A DNA stretch of 64,000 bases from the NCBI RefSeq assembly GCF_001641265.1, contig NW_020167522.1:372001-436000 (forward strand), written 5' to 3'. This DNA comes from Pseudogymnoascus destructans (taxonomy: Eukaryota > Ascomycota > Leotiomycetes > Thelebolales > Thelebolaceae). The position numbers and the translations under genes are program-made. Below the pieces are notes generated by a model that made no database searches, was not told the DNA's origin, and was given only the letters and a program-made list of their open reading frames with translations. This document shows, in pieces, positions 10,495 through 20,479 of this stretch. Every line of letters begins with the position of its first letter. Positions within the stretch are counted from its first letter, which is position 1.

Positions 10495-12063
10495 ATGCCT
10501 ACGAAACTCTCCCCCTTTCTCTGCCCAGGGGACGCCACCAAAGCAGACGAGCTCGCCATCGTCTACCTCCGCCGCGACCACCAAGTCCCCACCATCCTGC
10601 GCGAGCGCGACGACGACGACGAGGGCTACTCGGAAGGAAAAGTAATTAACACGCGCTTCGGCTCCTTTCCACACAGTACGCTCACCTCGCTCCCCTGGGG
10701 CAGCCAAGTGCGCGCCTCGAAAGTCGACACTGGATCGCGCGGACGCCGGCCGGCAAAGCGCAAGCGCGACGATGGCGCTGACGAGGATGAACCAGCCCGG
10801 GCAGAGCCAACGCAGGCTGTGACGGCCGCGAGCGGGTTTGTGCATCTTCTCCCCCCGACGCCGGAGAATTGGACGAGCGCCCTGCCACATAGGACGCAGG
10901 TCGTGTATACCCCCGACTACGCATATATTCTGCATCGGATCCGCGCGCGGCCAGGGAGCCGGATCATAGAGGCTGGAGCAGGGAGCGGGTCGTTCACGCA
11001 TGCCTCTGCGAGGGCTGTGTACAGTGGGTATCCATCCGCTGATGCGCCGGAGAGAAATCTAGGACGAGTGTTCAGCTACGAGTTCCATGCTCAGCGGCAC
11101 GAGAAATTGGTGCTTGAGCTTGCGGACCATGGGTTGGAGGGTGTGGTGGAGATCGCACACCGTGATGTGTGTGGGAAGGGCTTCTTGGTAGGTGAGAATG
11201 CGGATAAGTCGCCTGGCGCTGATGCCATCTTCCTCGATCTTCCGGCGCCGTGGCTTGCGCTTCCGCATCTCTCGCGGCGTGAGCAGCCTCTATCCATACC
11301 CTTGCCCGCGGGCGAGACACCACGGCCGTTTGTGTCATCGCTGAATCCCCACGCTCCGGTACATATCTGCACCTTCTCACCTTGTATTGAGCAAGTACAG
11401 CGCACGATATCCTGCATGCGACAGCTGGGGTGGGTGCAGATCCAAATGGTGGAAGTCCAGCAAAAGCGCGTAGAAATCCGACGAGAGCGCGTCGGCATCG
11501 TCCACGGCCAAGCCGTCCACGGGATGCAAAACACCGCCGCGAGCGTAGACGAGGCTCTCGCTCGCCTCCGCGAGATCGAGGGTCGGTTCCGAAGCTTCCA
11601 CGGCTCTGAGCCCGGGGAGAAGAGTGCGGGTTCGGGGTCGTCAGGGAACGAGAACGGCAAGGCGAAGAAGGTGCAGCCTAATTCGCGGGAGGCGATCGTA
11701 GCGAGCTTGATAGAGCGGAAGGCGTTCAAGGAGGGGAATCTGATACATAAGACTGAGCAGGAAGTCAAGACGCATACGAGTTACTTGGTGTTTGCGGTGT
11801 TGCCGGTGGAGTGGAGTGAGGAGGATGAGGAGAGGGCTGCTGTGCTGTGGCCGGCGAGGGCGGCGGAGGTGAAGGGGAAGGAGAAGGTGGGGAAGAGGGG
11901 AGTTAGTAATAGGCAGTTGAAGAGGGATGCGAAGGCGGCTGAGAAGGCGAGGCTTGCGAGTTTGGCGGCTGGGGATGGAGAGGGGGAGGGAGAGGGGAAG
12001 ACGAATGGACATGCTGAGGTAGAGGGGGAGACTGTTGCTGGCGGGGACAATGTGGCCGAATAG
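10495..12063 (+). CDS. TRM61: tRNA (adenine-58-N1)-methyltransferase catalytic subunit Trm61
   Basis: Intronless, 522 residues. The Trm61 (Gcd14) subunit binds S-adenosylmethionine and, with Trm6, makes m1A58 in tRNA, including initiator tRNA-Met, in the nucleus. Evidence: the family block LLPPTPENWTSALPHRTQ at about 118-135, SAM motif I IIEAGAGSGSFTHA at about 157-170, FLDLPAPW (motif IV region), and the C-terminal SYLVFAVLPVEW strand near 440. The protein is longer than yeast Gcd14 (383) because of a charged insertion at 75-105 (RRPAKRKRDDGADEDE) and a low-complexity tail of Lys, Ala and Gly/Glu repeats. Divergent from CARS and convergent with the CipC-like gene. Confidence 0.95.
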   Translation: MPTKLSPFLCPGDATKADELAIVYLRRDHQVPTILRERDDDDEGYSEGKVINTRFGSFPHSTLTSLPWGSQVRASKVDTGSRGRRPAKRKRDDGADEDEPARAEPTQAVTAASGFVHLLPPTPENWTSALPHRTQVVYTPDYAYILHRIRARPGSRIIEAGAGSGSFTHASARAVYSGYPSADAPERNLGRVFSYEFHAQRHEKLVLELADHGLEGVVEIAHRDVCGKGFLVGENADKSPGADAIFLDLPAPWLALPHLSRREQPLSIPLPAGETPRPFVSSLNPHAPVHICTFSPCIEQVQRTISCMRQLGWVQIQMVEVQQKRVEIRRERVGIVHGQAVHGMQNTAASVDEALARLREIEGRFRSFHGSEPGEKSAGSGSSGNENGKAKKVQPNSREAIVASLIERKAFKEGNLIHKTEQEVKTHTSYLVFAVLPVEWSEEDEERAAVLWPARAAEVKGKEKVGKRGVSNRQLKRDAKAAEKARLASLAAGDGEGEGEGKTNGHAEVEGETVAGGDNVAE

Positions 12064-12264
12064 ATTTCGTTGGCTTTGGCTGAAGCCACTCTATGTGCTG
12101 AAACACAAGGATGGCGGCGAACGCACCATATCTAGTTCTAGGCATTGAATAGAGCACTGCGAATACAATCACATACAAACATCCAAACCACCAATTCATG
12201 TTCACAAAGGCCATCCATTTCATTCCCGTTATCAGTCATAGGCAACTAAGCCCGTTCAACAGAC

Positions 12265-12797
12265 CTACCAGCTCCCATACTGCTGCATCTCTTGCGGCGC
12301 ATCCCTCTGCTGAGGGTTATACTCCTCATGCTGTCCATAGTGCTGATCATACAGCTCATGGCTCTTCTCCTTCGCCTGATGCTGGGCACGCTCCTTGTCG
12401 TAGAAATCCATACCCTTGGTCTCAGCAAGGCGGTCGACCTCAGCGCCGGCAAGGCCGGCGAGGAGCTCCTTGGCGAACTGGTGGGAGACGGGCTTGCCGT
12501 CTTTGCGCTGCTTGTCCTCAAAGGCTGGGTGGGTTAGCTTTGTGGGAGTTGTGTGAAGGAGGAGGGGGGGGGGTTACCTTTGAATCCAGCGAAGGCGGCG
12601 GCGCCTGCGATGGCTTCGTGGGAGAACTTGGCCTCGTTGGGGGTGTTGTCGTCGGTGTTGTAGGCCTGTTGGTAGTCGTCGTGGGCGTCGCCTGCGAGGG
12701 TGTTAGAGGGTGGCCATGGATTGGCGGAGGAAGGGAGGAAGGGGGGGGAGGGGCTGAAGTGAGGGGTTAGGTTGGGGGACTCACCGAATCCGAACAT
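12265..12797 (-). CDS. CipC-like protein (DUF3759 family)
   Basis: Three exons (12797-12785, 12691-12578, 12524-12265) give 128 residues. Only MFGFG is in the 13-nt first exon, then GDAHDDYQQAYN, KFSHEAIAGAAAFAGFKAFE and VSHQFAKELLAGLAGAEVDR with a His/Glu-rich tail. This is the layout of CipC, first seen as a concanamycin-induced Aspergillus protein and widespread as a small, stress-responsive cytosolic protein of unknown biochemistry. Introns are 93 nt and 53 nt; the second contains a long G run on the + strand. The stop is TAG at 12265-12267. The splice model is supported by family similarity and by frame closure. Confidence 0.88.
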
Positions 12798-13513
12798 AAT
12801 TGCGGTTGATTTAAGAGGAGTGTTCTTAAAAGGGTATTGGGTATTGGAGGTAGAAATTGATAGGGAATATGAAGCTGATGATAGTTGATGATGGGAAGGA
12901 AGGAGGAGAGAGAAAGGACAGAGAGCAATGGGAGGAGGGGGGTATTTAAGCTGGAGCTGGAGCTAGAACGGCGGGCGGGCGGGGGGGCGGGCGGGCTTCC
13001 AATGAGATGACGAGGGAATTGAATCAGGACATCCCTCGGCCACCTTTCGTGACCCCTCGACAGCTGAAACTAGGGAAACGGCCAACCAGTCGTTGCGTGC
13101 CTTCAGCTGTACTCCCGCCCGTTGTTTGGCCAGGTGGATTATCTATGGGGTTGTATTATAGACTAATAGAATCCAAGGAATATGAGAAGAAATAGCACTT
13201 GAACTCGGTGGAGATGTCTGTCTCTCCACATACAGTAGTTAGTGATGCGATTCGATCGAATCTGCGTATCTGTATTATACTGCGTCATTCCACATTCTAC
13301 GCTGACGGGCCACAAGCCATTCTTGGCTAAAGCTTAGCATTGCTTAGCATCTGTAGTCATGTGATAATATAAATGGCATCGCAACGTAAATAAAAATCAC
13401 GTGTTGCCTATATTTAAGTTTGATATCACGTGCCATCAACCTCCCAACTCCACCATCTTTCATCCACTCCATTCCCAGCTCACTCAGGAGCCCTGAGCCT
13501 CGCAAAAATCAAC
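12798..13513. other. divergent intergenic region with G-rich tract
   Basis: Lies between the CipC-like gene (minus) and the esterase-like gene (plus). A G-tract with repeated GGGCGGGC units at about 12970-12998 could form a G-quadruplex. A CACGTG E-box-like hexamer occurs just before 13434. No gene seen. Confidence 0.5.
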
Positions 13514-14332
13514 ATGCCGACCCTGCCAACACCCTCCCACTTCGCCTCCCACCCCTCCCTCGCATCCTCCCTCCTCATCACCCCGCCACCGGAACCCACC
13601 CCCACCCCCACCCCGCCACGCTCAGTCCTCATCCTCCTCCACGGCCTGGGCGACACAAACGCCCCTTTCCATAACCTCGCTTCCCAGCTCTCCCTCCCTC
13701 ATGCAGCATGCATATCGCTGCGTGCACCGTCGCCTATCCCCGCTCTCATGACGGGGACGGACCAGACGGGCTTCCACTGGGGCGATGATCTGTCGCTGGA
13801 TTCGCGGACGGGGGCGTTAGATTTCGACGCTGGGTTTTCGACGGCTGCGCGGCCGCTGGGGGACTTGTTGGGTGTGCTGCTTGGGGAGTGCGGGTTCGTG
13901 GCGCGGGATGTACATTTTCTCGGCTATGGGCAGGGAGGGATGGCTGCGCTGGCGGTGGTGGAGGCGTGGCCTGGAGTTGAGTTTGGCGGGGTGATAGCGA
14001 TAGGAACCGGGATAGCGGGCTCGAAGAGCGCGATGGGGGAGGTGAGGGGGTATGTGAGTTCTCTTACCATCGGGGAGGGGAAGGCGAGGACGCCGGTGTT
14101 GGTGTGTGGGGGGAGTAGCGGGACGGTGGTTACGGCGGGGGTGCTGAGGGAGGTCAAGGAGAGGTTTGGGGCGGTGGAGTATGTGATGTGGGAGAGGGGT
14201 GGGGATGGGATGCCGAGGAGTAGGGGGGAGATGATGGTGTTGATGAGGTTTTGGGGGGGAGGATTAGGGGGCCGGTGCCGGAGGGGATGGAGGAGGTGGG
14301 TGGAGCTGCATAGGGCTGGTAGAATGGAGTAG
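13514..14332 (+). CDS. alpha/beta-hydrolase fold protein (carboxylesterase/acyl-protein thioesterase-like), 3' frameshift suspected
   Basis: Begins at MPTLPTPSHF (an upstream in-frame ATG at 13430 adds 28 less likely residues). The AB hydrolase 2 layout is clear: SVLILLHGLGDTN strand and oxyanion loop, LRAPSPIP, FHWGDD, HFLGYGQGG nucleophile elbow, then a GGDGMPRSRGEMMVLMRFW block. The elbow has Gly where the catalytic Ser belongs, and the usual GxGH is GGDGM, so the triad appears lost. After MRFW the frame becomes implausible (GGRCRRGWRR). One more G in the G7 run at 14253-14259 would bring GPVPEGMEEVGGAA into frame, ending at TAG 14311-14313, which looks like a proper C-terminus. The coordinates follow the sequence as read. 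Confidence 0.8.
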   Translation: MPTLPTPSHFASHPSLASSLLITPPPEPTPTPTPPRSVLILLHGLGDTNAPFHNLASQLSLPHAACISLRAPSPIPALMTGTDQTGFHWGDDLSLDSRTGALDFDAGFSTAARPLGDLLGVLLGECGFVARDVHFLGYGQGGMAALAVVEAWPGVEFGGVIAIGTGIAGSKSAMGEVRGYVSSLTIGEGKARTPVLVCGGSSGTVVTAGVLREVKERFGAVEYVMWERGGDGMPRSRGEMMVLMRFWGGGLGGRCRRGWRRWVELHRAGRME

Positions 14333-14600
14333 GGGTTGGCGCTTTTGGGTATGGCAGGTGAGATTCGTGGTTCATGGCGTATGATACGTGGTATAGGAGG
14401 GGAAAAGTCACGCATAGCAGGGCGATATGGGCAGGAGGTGCTGCAAATAATACACACCTGAAGATCACAGGCTGTAATACCACTTTGATAGTTTGGCAGT
14501 AGCTACAACCACCTTCTATTGCCCCAACCATTACGCCACAACATGCCATATCCTAGTTTTCTACCCCATTTGCTCACTTTTTCAGCAGAACCAACATCTC

Positions 14601-15573
14601 TTATTCAACCCTCGCTCTCTTCGCCCCCTGATCATCACCTTCCTCACTCCTGCCATTCTCCCTCTTCCCATCCGCATTCTCCTCTCCCTCCTCCTTTTCT
14701 TCATCGCGGCCAATCCATTCTCCCTCAGGCGTGAAGAAATCTCCCACATTCTCAGCTGTGATCCAACCGCCGCTCCCCGGGAACGGTGGCGGCAGCCCCT
14801 CGTCACCAGGCAGACTGACCACGCCGGGTAGCCCCCTGATACCCTCATACCCGACCGAGCCCTCGAAAACAATGCGGTCTGTTTCTCCCATCTCTTCATC
14901 TGAGTCCGCAGCATCGGGGTGTAGATTCGAGCATGTTGATACAGCCGCGAAGAGGATCTTGATGGGCTCTTCAGTAGTGGTGGACTGGGGTTGGGTTGGG
15001 GGCAGGAGGATCAGCTCGACTGGATCCATCATCTCGTCCTCGTCGTTCGGCGGCATGAGGTCGAGTTGCATGTAGAGCCCCTGCACTGTCTCACCATCGG
15101 TTTCGGGAGTTGGGGATGGGAGGCGCTGGATGGCGTGGAGGGTTATGGATTGGTATGGGATTTCGACGCCGGTGGAGGTGGTTGCGGAGAAGAGGGTGAG
15201 GTTTCTAGAGGCGTTAGATTTGCCATGATGACGGCAGTCGTAGAAAAGGGTCTTACGAGCTGCTGACATAGATATCTACCGGGAACACCTTTTTAGCTGC
15301 AGACGGGGTTGCCGCATCGCCATTGGTATTCTCCTCGCCTTTGCCTCCGTTGGCGGCTGCCTGCGCAGTGGTTTCGACGATGTTTTGCGTCGAGGTGAAT
15401 ATTGGGAGAGCGGACAAATGCTCGGGCGCAATTAGAGCGCGCGCATTAGGGCCGTGGTAGTGGAGGACGGGTATTTCGCTGAAGAAGGTGCTCGGGGTGG
15501 TGGATTGGTGTTCGGTGAGCGGGGTGAAGGAGTCGAGGGATGGCGGGGCGTGGATGGTGGTAGGGAGTTGCAT
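14601..15573 (-). CDS. pICln-like protein (methylosome / volume-regulation family)
   Basis: Two exons (15573-15257, 15204-14601; 52-nt intron GTAAGA...TAG) give 306 residues. The PH-like Voldacs fold is recognisable: the N-terminal LPTTIHAPPSLDSF segment, GTLYI-equivalent region, then VFPVDIYVSSSNLTLFS and IPYQSITLHAIQR, followed by acidic patches (PPNDEDEMMDPVE, AADSDEEMGE) and a charged C-terminus. pICln chaperones Sm proteins to the arginine methyltransferase complex during snRNP assembly; it was named for nucleotide-sensitive chloride current. Yeast Lot5 is a distant relative. Insertions between blocks make it longer than the human protein (237). Divergent from the WW-domain gene. Confidence 0.8.
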
Positions 15574-15935
15574 CTTGCTTGGAGATGAGGCGTTGGGCGC
15601 TTCGATCTGTAAACCCCCTTTGAAATTGAATGAAGAGGAGGAAGGTAGATCGAGAGCTAGTTTGCGACACCTTGTTTATGGCAGTTCCGTTGCTGTCGTG
15701 TTGACTTCATTGTCTGACTTCCCTGCAGCCACCTATATTTGTTATCTTATCAGATCGTGGTGTGGCATTAGCGCGGTTTCGACACCAATTCGTCACTGGC
15801 GGGCGCCAGTGCGATGGTGAATTTGTAGAGTTACATGCGTGCCCGGATCAGAGCTGATTTGTTTCTTCAATTGCAACATTAGATCCTCTGTATTGCTCCA
15901 TATGCGACAACTAATCACTACAAGAGACTTTAGAA
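15574..15935. promoter_or_regulatory. divergent promoter, pICln / WW-domain gene
   Basis: 362 bases separate the two starts. Both flanking products belong to families with ties to RNA processing, so coordinated expression is possible but unproven. No further gene is seen. Confidence 0.45.
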
Positions 15936-16766
15936 ATGGCTACTCCTACTTCTGACACCCCCAATAAACCGCAGGACTTCGAAGAGACTGTGGGCCACGA
16001 CCTTGCTTCAACGGAGCCAGCCCAACATAACGCCACAACCTCAAACTCGGAATCACTGCCCACTGAGACTGAGTTACCGGAAGAAGACACAGTAGCATCG
16101 GCGTCACGGAAGGGAAAAGAGCCCGAAGACACATCCGCACCTCCTCTCCCCGACGAAGAACCTCCCCTCCCCGACGAGGAGCCCCCAGCGCAAGAAGAGA
16201 AGGAAGACGACGGCTGGGCGCCAGTCTGGGACGCTACAGCGGGGTCGTTCTACTTCTACAACCGCTTCACACAAGCGACACAATGGGAAAACCCGCGTGT
16301 GCCCGACGCGACAGCAGCGCCTGCCGTAGCTCCCGGCGTCGATGCGCCTGCGCCCATACCGGAAGAAGCGCCTCCGCGGCCTGCTGCCGGTGGGTATGAC
16401 CCTGCGATCCACGGGGACTACGACGAGACGGCGTGGTATGCGCAACCTGCTGAGGCGGATCCCGCAGCCGCAGACGCGAGCGTGGTCGATCCGACAGCGG
16501 CGTACGCGGCTACGGGTGCGTTCAACAGGTTTACAGGCCGCTGGCAGGCCACGGACTTGACGCCCGAGAACTTCAATGATGAGAACAAGAGTAAGCGGCA
16601 GATGAACGCGTTCTTTGACGTTGATGCGGCGGCGAACAGTCACGATGGGCGGAGTCTGAAGGCGGAGAGGAGCGGGAAGAAGCTCAGTAAGAATGAGGTG
16701 AAGCTGTTTAAGCAGAAGAGGAAGGCCAGGAAAGAGGAGAAAAGGAGGGCGTGGTTGTTGGATTGA
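15936..16766 (+). CDS. WW-domain protein
   Basis: Intronless, 276 residues. The N-terminal 90 residues are acidic and contain a duplicated LPDEEPP at 71-84. One WW domain covers about 91-123: GWAPVWDATAGSFYFYN then TQATQWENP, with signature W94 and W117 and the final Pro. A Pro/Ala-rich linker follows, then YDPAIHGDYDETAWY, GAFNRFTGRWQ, and a basic C-terminus (KLFKQKRKARKEEKRRAWL). WW domains bind proline-rich ligands; this layout occurs in an uncharacterised fungal family that may act in mRNA processing, which is inference. The ATG at 15936 is the first in frame after the divergent promoter. Confidence 0.9.
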   Translation: MATPTSDTPNKPQDFEETVGHDLASTEPAQHNATTSNSESLPTETELPEEDTVASASRKGKEPEDTSAPPLPDEEPPLPDEEPPAQEEKEDDGWAPVWDATAGSFYFYNRFTQATQWENPRVPDATAAPAVAPGVDAPAPIPEEAPPRPAAGGYDPAIHGDYDETAWYAQPAEADPAAADASVVDPTAAYAATGAFNRFTGRWQATDLTPENFNDENKSKRQMNAFFDVDAAANSHDGRSLKAERSGKKLSKNEVKLFKQKRKARKEEKRRAWLLD

Positions 16767-17411
16767 AGGTACAAGGCTGGGAAGGGAAAAATGGAATGGG
16801 CAGTCGGTTTTTTCAGGGGCGTTGGATGCATAGTGCTTCGGCAATGGTTGGGTTTCTGCTGCGGAGTTTGCACATGGGGACACTTTCTTGTAATACCCGA
16901 GACGGCCTCGGATATATGGACATTAGGCTCAACTAATGCTCAGTGAGATGATGGAAGGGCATATATGGCGGTATCAGAGAGTTTATAGTGATACCAAAGC
17001 GAATACCTCCACCAACTTCCTCTGTTCTAAATGCACAACTATACAGTACAATGATGCAATATGACCCGTTTCCACCCCATTACTTCAAGCCACCACTTCC
17101 AACTGCATTCGCATTTGCAAGCTACTCCTTCAAACTCTAGTAATACAGCCTTTAGGACCCATGGAACTAGAACGTCCCCAATTCAACTTGCGGCAGTAGG
17201 CGAAGCTGATTGCCCGTAGAGAATAGCCGGCCTGCCGGCTCCTGCTCTTAACTACGCATGATTGATACAGACGCGTGGTTTCGTGCTTGTCAGTGACCGG
17301 TGGCCTCAAAATGCCATGTACCCATATCGACGGTACGTCGCGTTGAGCATGGCTCAGTTTGAAGGTAGATAAGCGACCCGGAACCCAATTCTCTACTGAT
17401 CAACACGGCAC
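16767..17411. other. intergenic region, no gene seen
   Basis: 3' flanks of the WW-domain gene and of the small membrane protein gene (convergent). Several short frames are present but none is protein-like. Confidence 0.5.
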
Positions 17412-17892
17412 CTAATGACAGCTATGCTTCGGTGCTTCAGCAGGGGCAGCCGGCTGGAAGTACGCCAAAGCCATTGGGAGTAGTAGGATGAGCACCGACA
17501 CGAGTGCCCGGAGTAAATTGCGACTAGTGACGCCCTGCCGACGGAAGCTATCCATGAGCACCCACACCGTGATCGCCGAGAAAATTGGCTTCAGATGGCT
17601 GATGGATGCCACAGACGCGGAGCCAATGGAGGTGAGATCAAGGAGAGCCTGGCGTCGTTAGAAGAGGCCCGATCAAAAAGGGACGGGAACAGCTTACGGG
17701 AAGCCAGCAGCATGAGCTGTGGAGGAGTGCGGATAGAACTGGGGATATTGACGGGAGACGAAAAGAGAGACTCTCTTGATTGTTGGGAGAGTCAGGGGAG
17801 GGTGCATTGGCCTTGTTGGGCGAAGACGAGGACTGCTTCGGTTGGTCGCAGCACGAAGCCGTGGCTTTTGTTTTGGTATTAGACTTTGCCAT
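17412..17892 (-). CDS. small hypothetical membrane protein
   Basis: Two exons (17892-17698 and 17648-17412) joined across a 49-nt intron (GTAAGC donor, TCTAAC branch, CCAG acceptor) give 143 residues. The N-terminus is Lys/Thr/Ser/Pro-rich (MAKSNTKTKATASCC). Exon 2 contains two hydrophobic stretches, HLKPIFSAITVWVLMD and LVSVLILLLPMALAYF, separated by a basic turn (FRRQGVTSRN), so a two-pass membrane protein is likely. I do not recognise a family. It sits 180 bp from an intact pogo element, which may have inserted in its promoter region. The exact exon 1 frame near its 3' end is the weakest part of the model. Confidence 0.5.
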
Positions 17893-18069
17893 GGTAGTGA
17901 GATAATACGGCAGATTAAATTGGTGGTCAAGTTTGAAGATTTTGCGATATGATACAGCTGGTTTCTTATAATGGGTGGTGGTGTCGAAAACGCGGAACTC
18001 AATATGTGTCTCGTTAACCGTCCATCCAATCAAAGCACCCATGTGGCTGATGCGCCTCACCTTTCACTA

Positions 18070-20177
18070 ATCGTCGTAACCAACTTTTCGCTTCGCTCAA
18101 GGTTGGAGGAAGCGATCCGCGCGCACGAGAAATGGAGGGGAAGCGAAGTGCGCGCACGAGAAAAATTGTAGTCCTAAGTACCTCCCTATAGTAAATTGTA
18201 TGTAAAGGTACAAAATTTCACCATTTTAAAAAATTATCATTTCCTCATTCCCATGATCACTCCCATTCCCGCTCCCATTTCCACTCCCATTCTCATATTC
18301 GCCCTCACTTTCGAGGGTTTCTGGATCAGGAATTGGGACCTCTAATTCCGGAGGAATTGGGAGGCCTAATCCCTGAAGAGTAGCCAGGCTCTTCTTCCGG
18401 AAACGCTCTTCTTTCCGGGCCTTAATTCCAGCCTGGTGGAGCTGCTTCTGGGCCTGGTTTCTAGCCTGGCGAGCCTCCCGGGCTTCTTTGGCTGCGAGCT
18501 TCTGGGCTAGAAGCTCGGCTTTCTGGGCCCGAAGCTCGTGGGCTTCGGCAGCTACGAGCTCACCTCCGTTCTGAAGCCGGGCCCGGCTTCGGCTCGCCCG
18601 CTTCTTCGACTCCTCCACCTGCCGCCGAGCCACCCGTAGGTCAAGTTCTTGGAGCCGGCCTACCGCCATAACCTCTTCAGCCCCAGTAAGCCAGTTCGTA
18701 TAGCTCGTACGTGAGGGGCTACTAAAGGCCTCCGGAACCCGGTCTTTCCAGCGCTGTAGCCCCTCTTCAACCCCCCGAAAAGTGGAGGGTTTAGGGGTAA
18801 TAGGCCGTATTGGTAAGGTAGGCGTAGGCTCTTCTGTAGGCTGGGTAGTAGGCTGCGAGTATGTACGTAGCTTCGTGAGGGCTGTATTACAGCTTATTGG
18901 CCAGATTCCAGCTTTCCGGAAAGCTGAGAGTATTGTAGACTCCTTAAAAGTCTGTTCCCGGATTTTGGTGAGATCTCTCATAAATGAGGGTAGGTCGTAT
19001 GTAACGTCCATATTCCGTATGGCATAGAGCACAGCCTCTCGGTGCCAGTGCTTATATGGCTGGAATATTCCCACATCTAATGGCTGTAAAATGTGTGTAA
19101 GGTGTGAGGGAAAGGCGAAAACGATGATGTTATATTTGTCTGCTGTAATGATGAAATCATCGCTCGTATGGCTTATATGAGAATCAAGGAGTAGAACCCT
19201 GGGATTCCCATTTGCATATGGAGCTGTATGCACTGCAAAGTGCTCTAGCCACCGTAAGGCAAGCTGGCTATTCGAATAGCCAGTATCGGAGAGTAATATC
19301 AGTTCTTTGCCTTTAAGATTTTCTGGGTACCAAGAATCCATATGGATTTTACCCGGTACAATAAGTACAGGTGGAATTACTCTTCCTGTTGCAGATACTG
19401 TCTCCATAACTGTAATAGACGTACGATTCTCAGGGCTTGGAGTATAGAGTTCTTTTACTGCCTGTGGTACCATAACTCTCTCACCTCCAGGAATTCCAAT
19501 CCTAAATCCCGTTTCATCCATATTCCAAATTGACTCCGGTAATATATTGCGATCCCATATAAATTGGAAGTATTTTTCAAACCATTCAATAATCTTAGAT
19601 TCGTCTTGGGCTTTCGTACGCTGCTGTGCAATAGGCTTTGTAGTGATAAAATGGAATTCCGGAAGCTGATTCTGAATATATTTAGTAAGCCAGCTCTGTG
19701 ACGGTGGAGGTAATGGGCTCCGGAGCTGGCAGACTGCAGTAAATAGCATATTCCTATTGGCTCCAAGCCCTAGGTAATATTGCTCGAGGATCCATTTCTT
19801 AAGGGCCTCTGCCTGAGCAGTAGAGAGTACCCTATTCTGCCCCCCTTTACATTGCTGTGGGTTCTGAATACGGCGCTTGATGCTTCCTCGTAGAGTTGAT
19901 TCTGGGACCTTGAAAATACGACTAGCAACACGCCTCGACTCAGAAGGATTTTCTGCGAGCCACTCACGGGCATTTGATATAGGAGTCCCTTCCATTAAAT
20001 GAATTACATCAGGTTACAATATAAATTACTATGTACAGCTATGGAAATGGTTTTGTTGAAGAGTAGCGGTGAACAGACGCACGTTTCTCGTGCGCGTACT
20101 TCGCTTCCCCTCCATTTCTCGTGCGCGCGGATCGCTTCCTCCAACCTTGAGCGAAGCGAAAAGTTGGTTACAACGAT
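18070..20177 (-). mobile_element. intact pogo/Fot1-like DNA transposon (family A)
   Basis: A 2108-bp element with inverted repeats of about 93 bp differing at two positions; the left end begins ATCGTCGTAACCAACTTTTC and the right end is its complement with C to T at base 6. TA duplications lie at 18068-18069 and 20178-20179. Inside is one uninterrupted transposase gene. The long, nearly perfect ends and the open reading frame point to a recent, possibly still active insertion that has escaped RIP. Confidence 0.92.
18226..19995 (-). CDS. pogo-family transposase (DDE superfamily)
   Basis: 589 residues, no intron and no internal stop. The N-terminus carries a helix-turn-helix (SRRVASRIFKVPESTLRGSI) and a CENP-B-like DNA-binding region (ALKKWILEQYYLGLG). 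The catalytic core shows the three acidic blocks: WNMDETGFRIG, RVLLLDSHISHTSDDF and LQPLDVGIFQPYKHW. A basic and coiled C-terminus follows (KKRASRSRARLQNGGEL, then an Ala/Lys-rich helix) with an acidic Gly/Asn/Ser-rich end. It should cut and paste the surrounding element at TA sites. A truncated relative of its C-terminal part lies at 27965-28480. Confidence 0.93.
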   Translation of the reverse strand: MEGTPISNAREWLAENPSESRRVASRIFKVPESTLRGSIKRRIQNPQQCKGGQNRVLSTAQAEALKKWILEQYYLGLGANRNMLFTAVCQLRSPLPPPSQSWLTKYIQNQLPEFHFITTKPIAQQRTKAQDESKIIEWFEKYFQFIWDRNILPESIWNMDETGFRIGIPGGERVMVPQAVKELYTPSPENRTSITVMETVSATGRVIPPVLIVPGKIHMDSWYPENLKGKELILLSDTGYSNSQLALRWLEHFAVHTAPYANGNPRVLLLDSHISHTSDDFIITADKYNIIVFAFPSHLTHILQPLDVGIFQPYKHWHREAVLYAIRNMDVTYDLPSFMRDLTKIREQTFKESTILSAFRKAGIWPISCNTALTKLRTYSQPTTQPTEEPTPTLPIRPITPKPSTFRGVEEGLQRWKDRVPEAFSSPSRTSYTNWLTGAEEVMAVGRLQELDLRVARRQVEESKKRASRSRARLQNGGELVAAEAHELRAQKAELLAQKLAAKEAREARQARNQAQKQLHQAGIKARKEERFRKKSLATLQGLGLPIPPELEVPIPDPETLESEGEYENGSGNGSGNGSDHGNEEMIIF

Positions 20178-20479
20178 TAACTTACTGTAGCACCAAGTTA
20201 TTTGTGCGCCTTAGCGTCTGTCACTGGCACCGAGTTATTTGTGCCCTTTCCATACGACAACATGGACGACGACACAGGCAGTGCACAATATTCATTTTAA
20301 GAGCAGAATGGACACGTAGCTTAATAGATTTGTGGGCTCATATATGGGGAATGTTGAATTCCGAGAGAAATCTTGTTTAATTGCTTGGTAAACCCGTCAC
20401 TCTTGCATTAGCAATGAAGCTCGTAAATGTGAAGTTGCCAGGAAGCAAGAACAAAGACCCTACCCTGTTCACATCAAAA

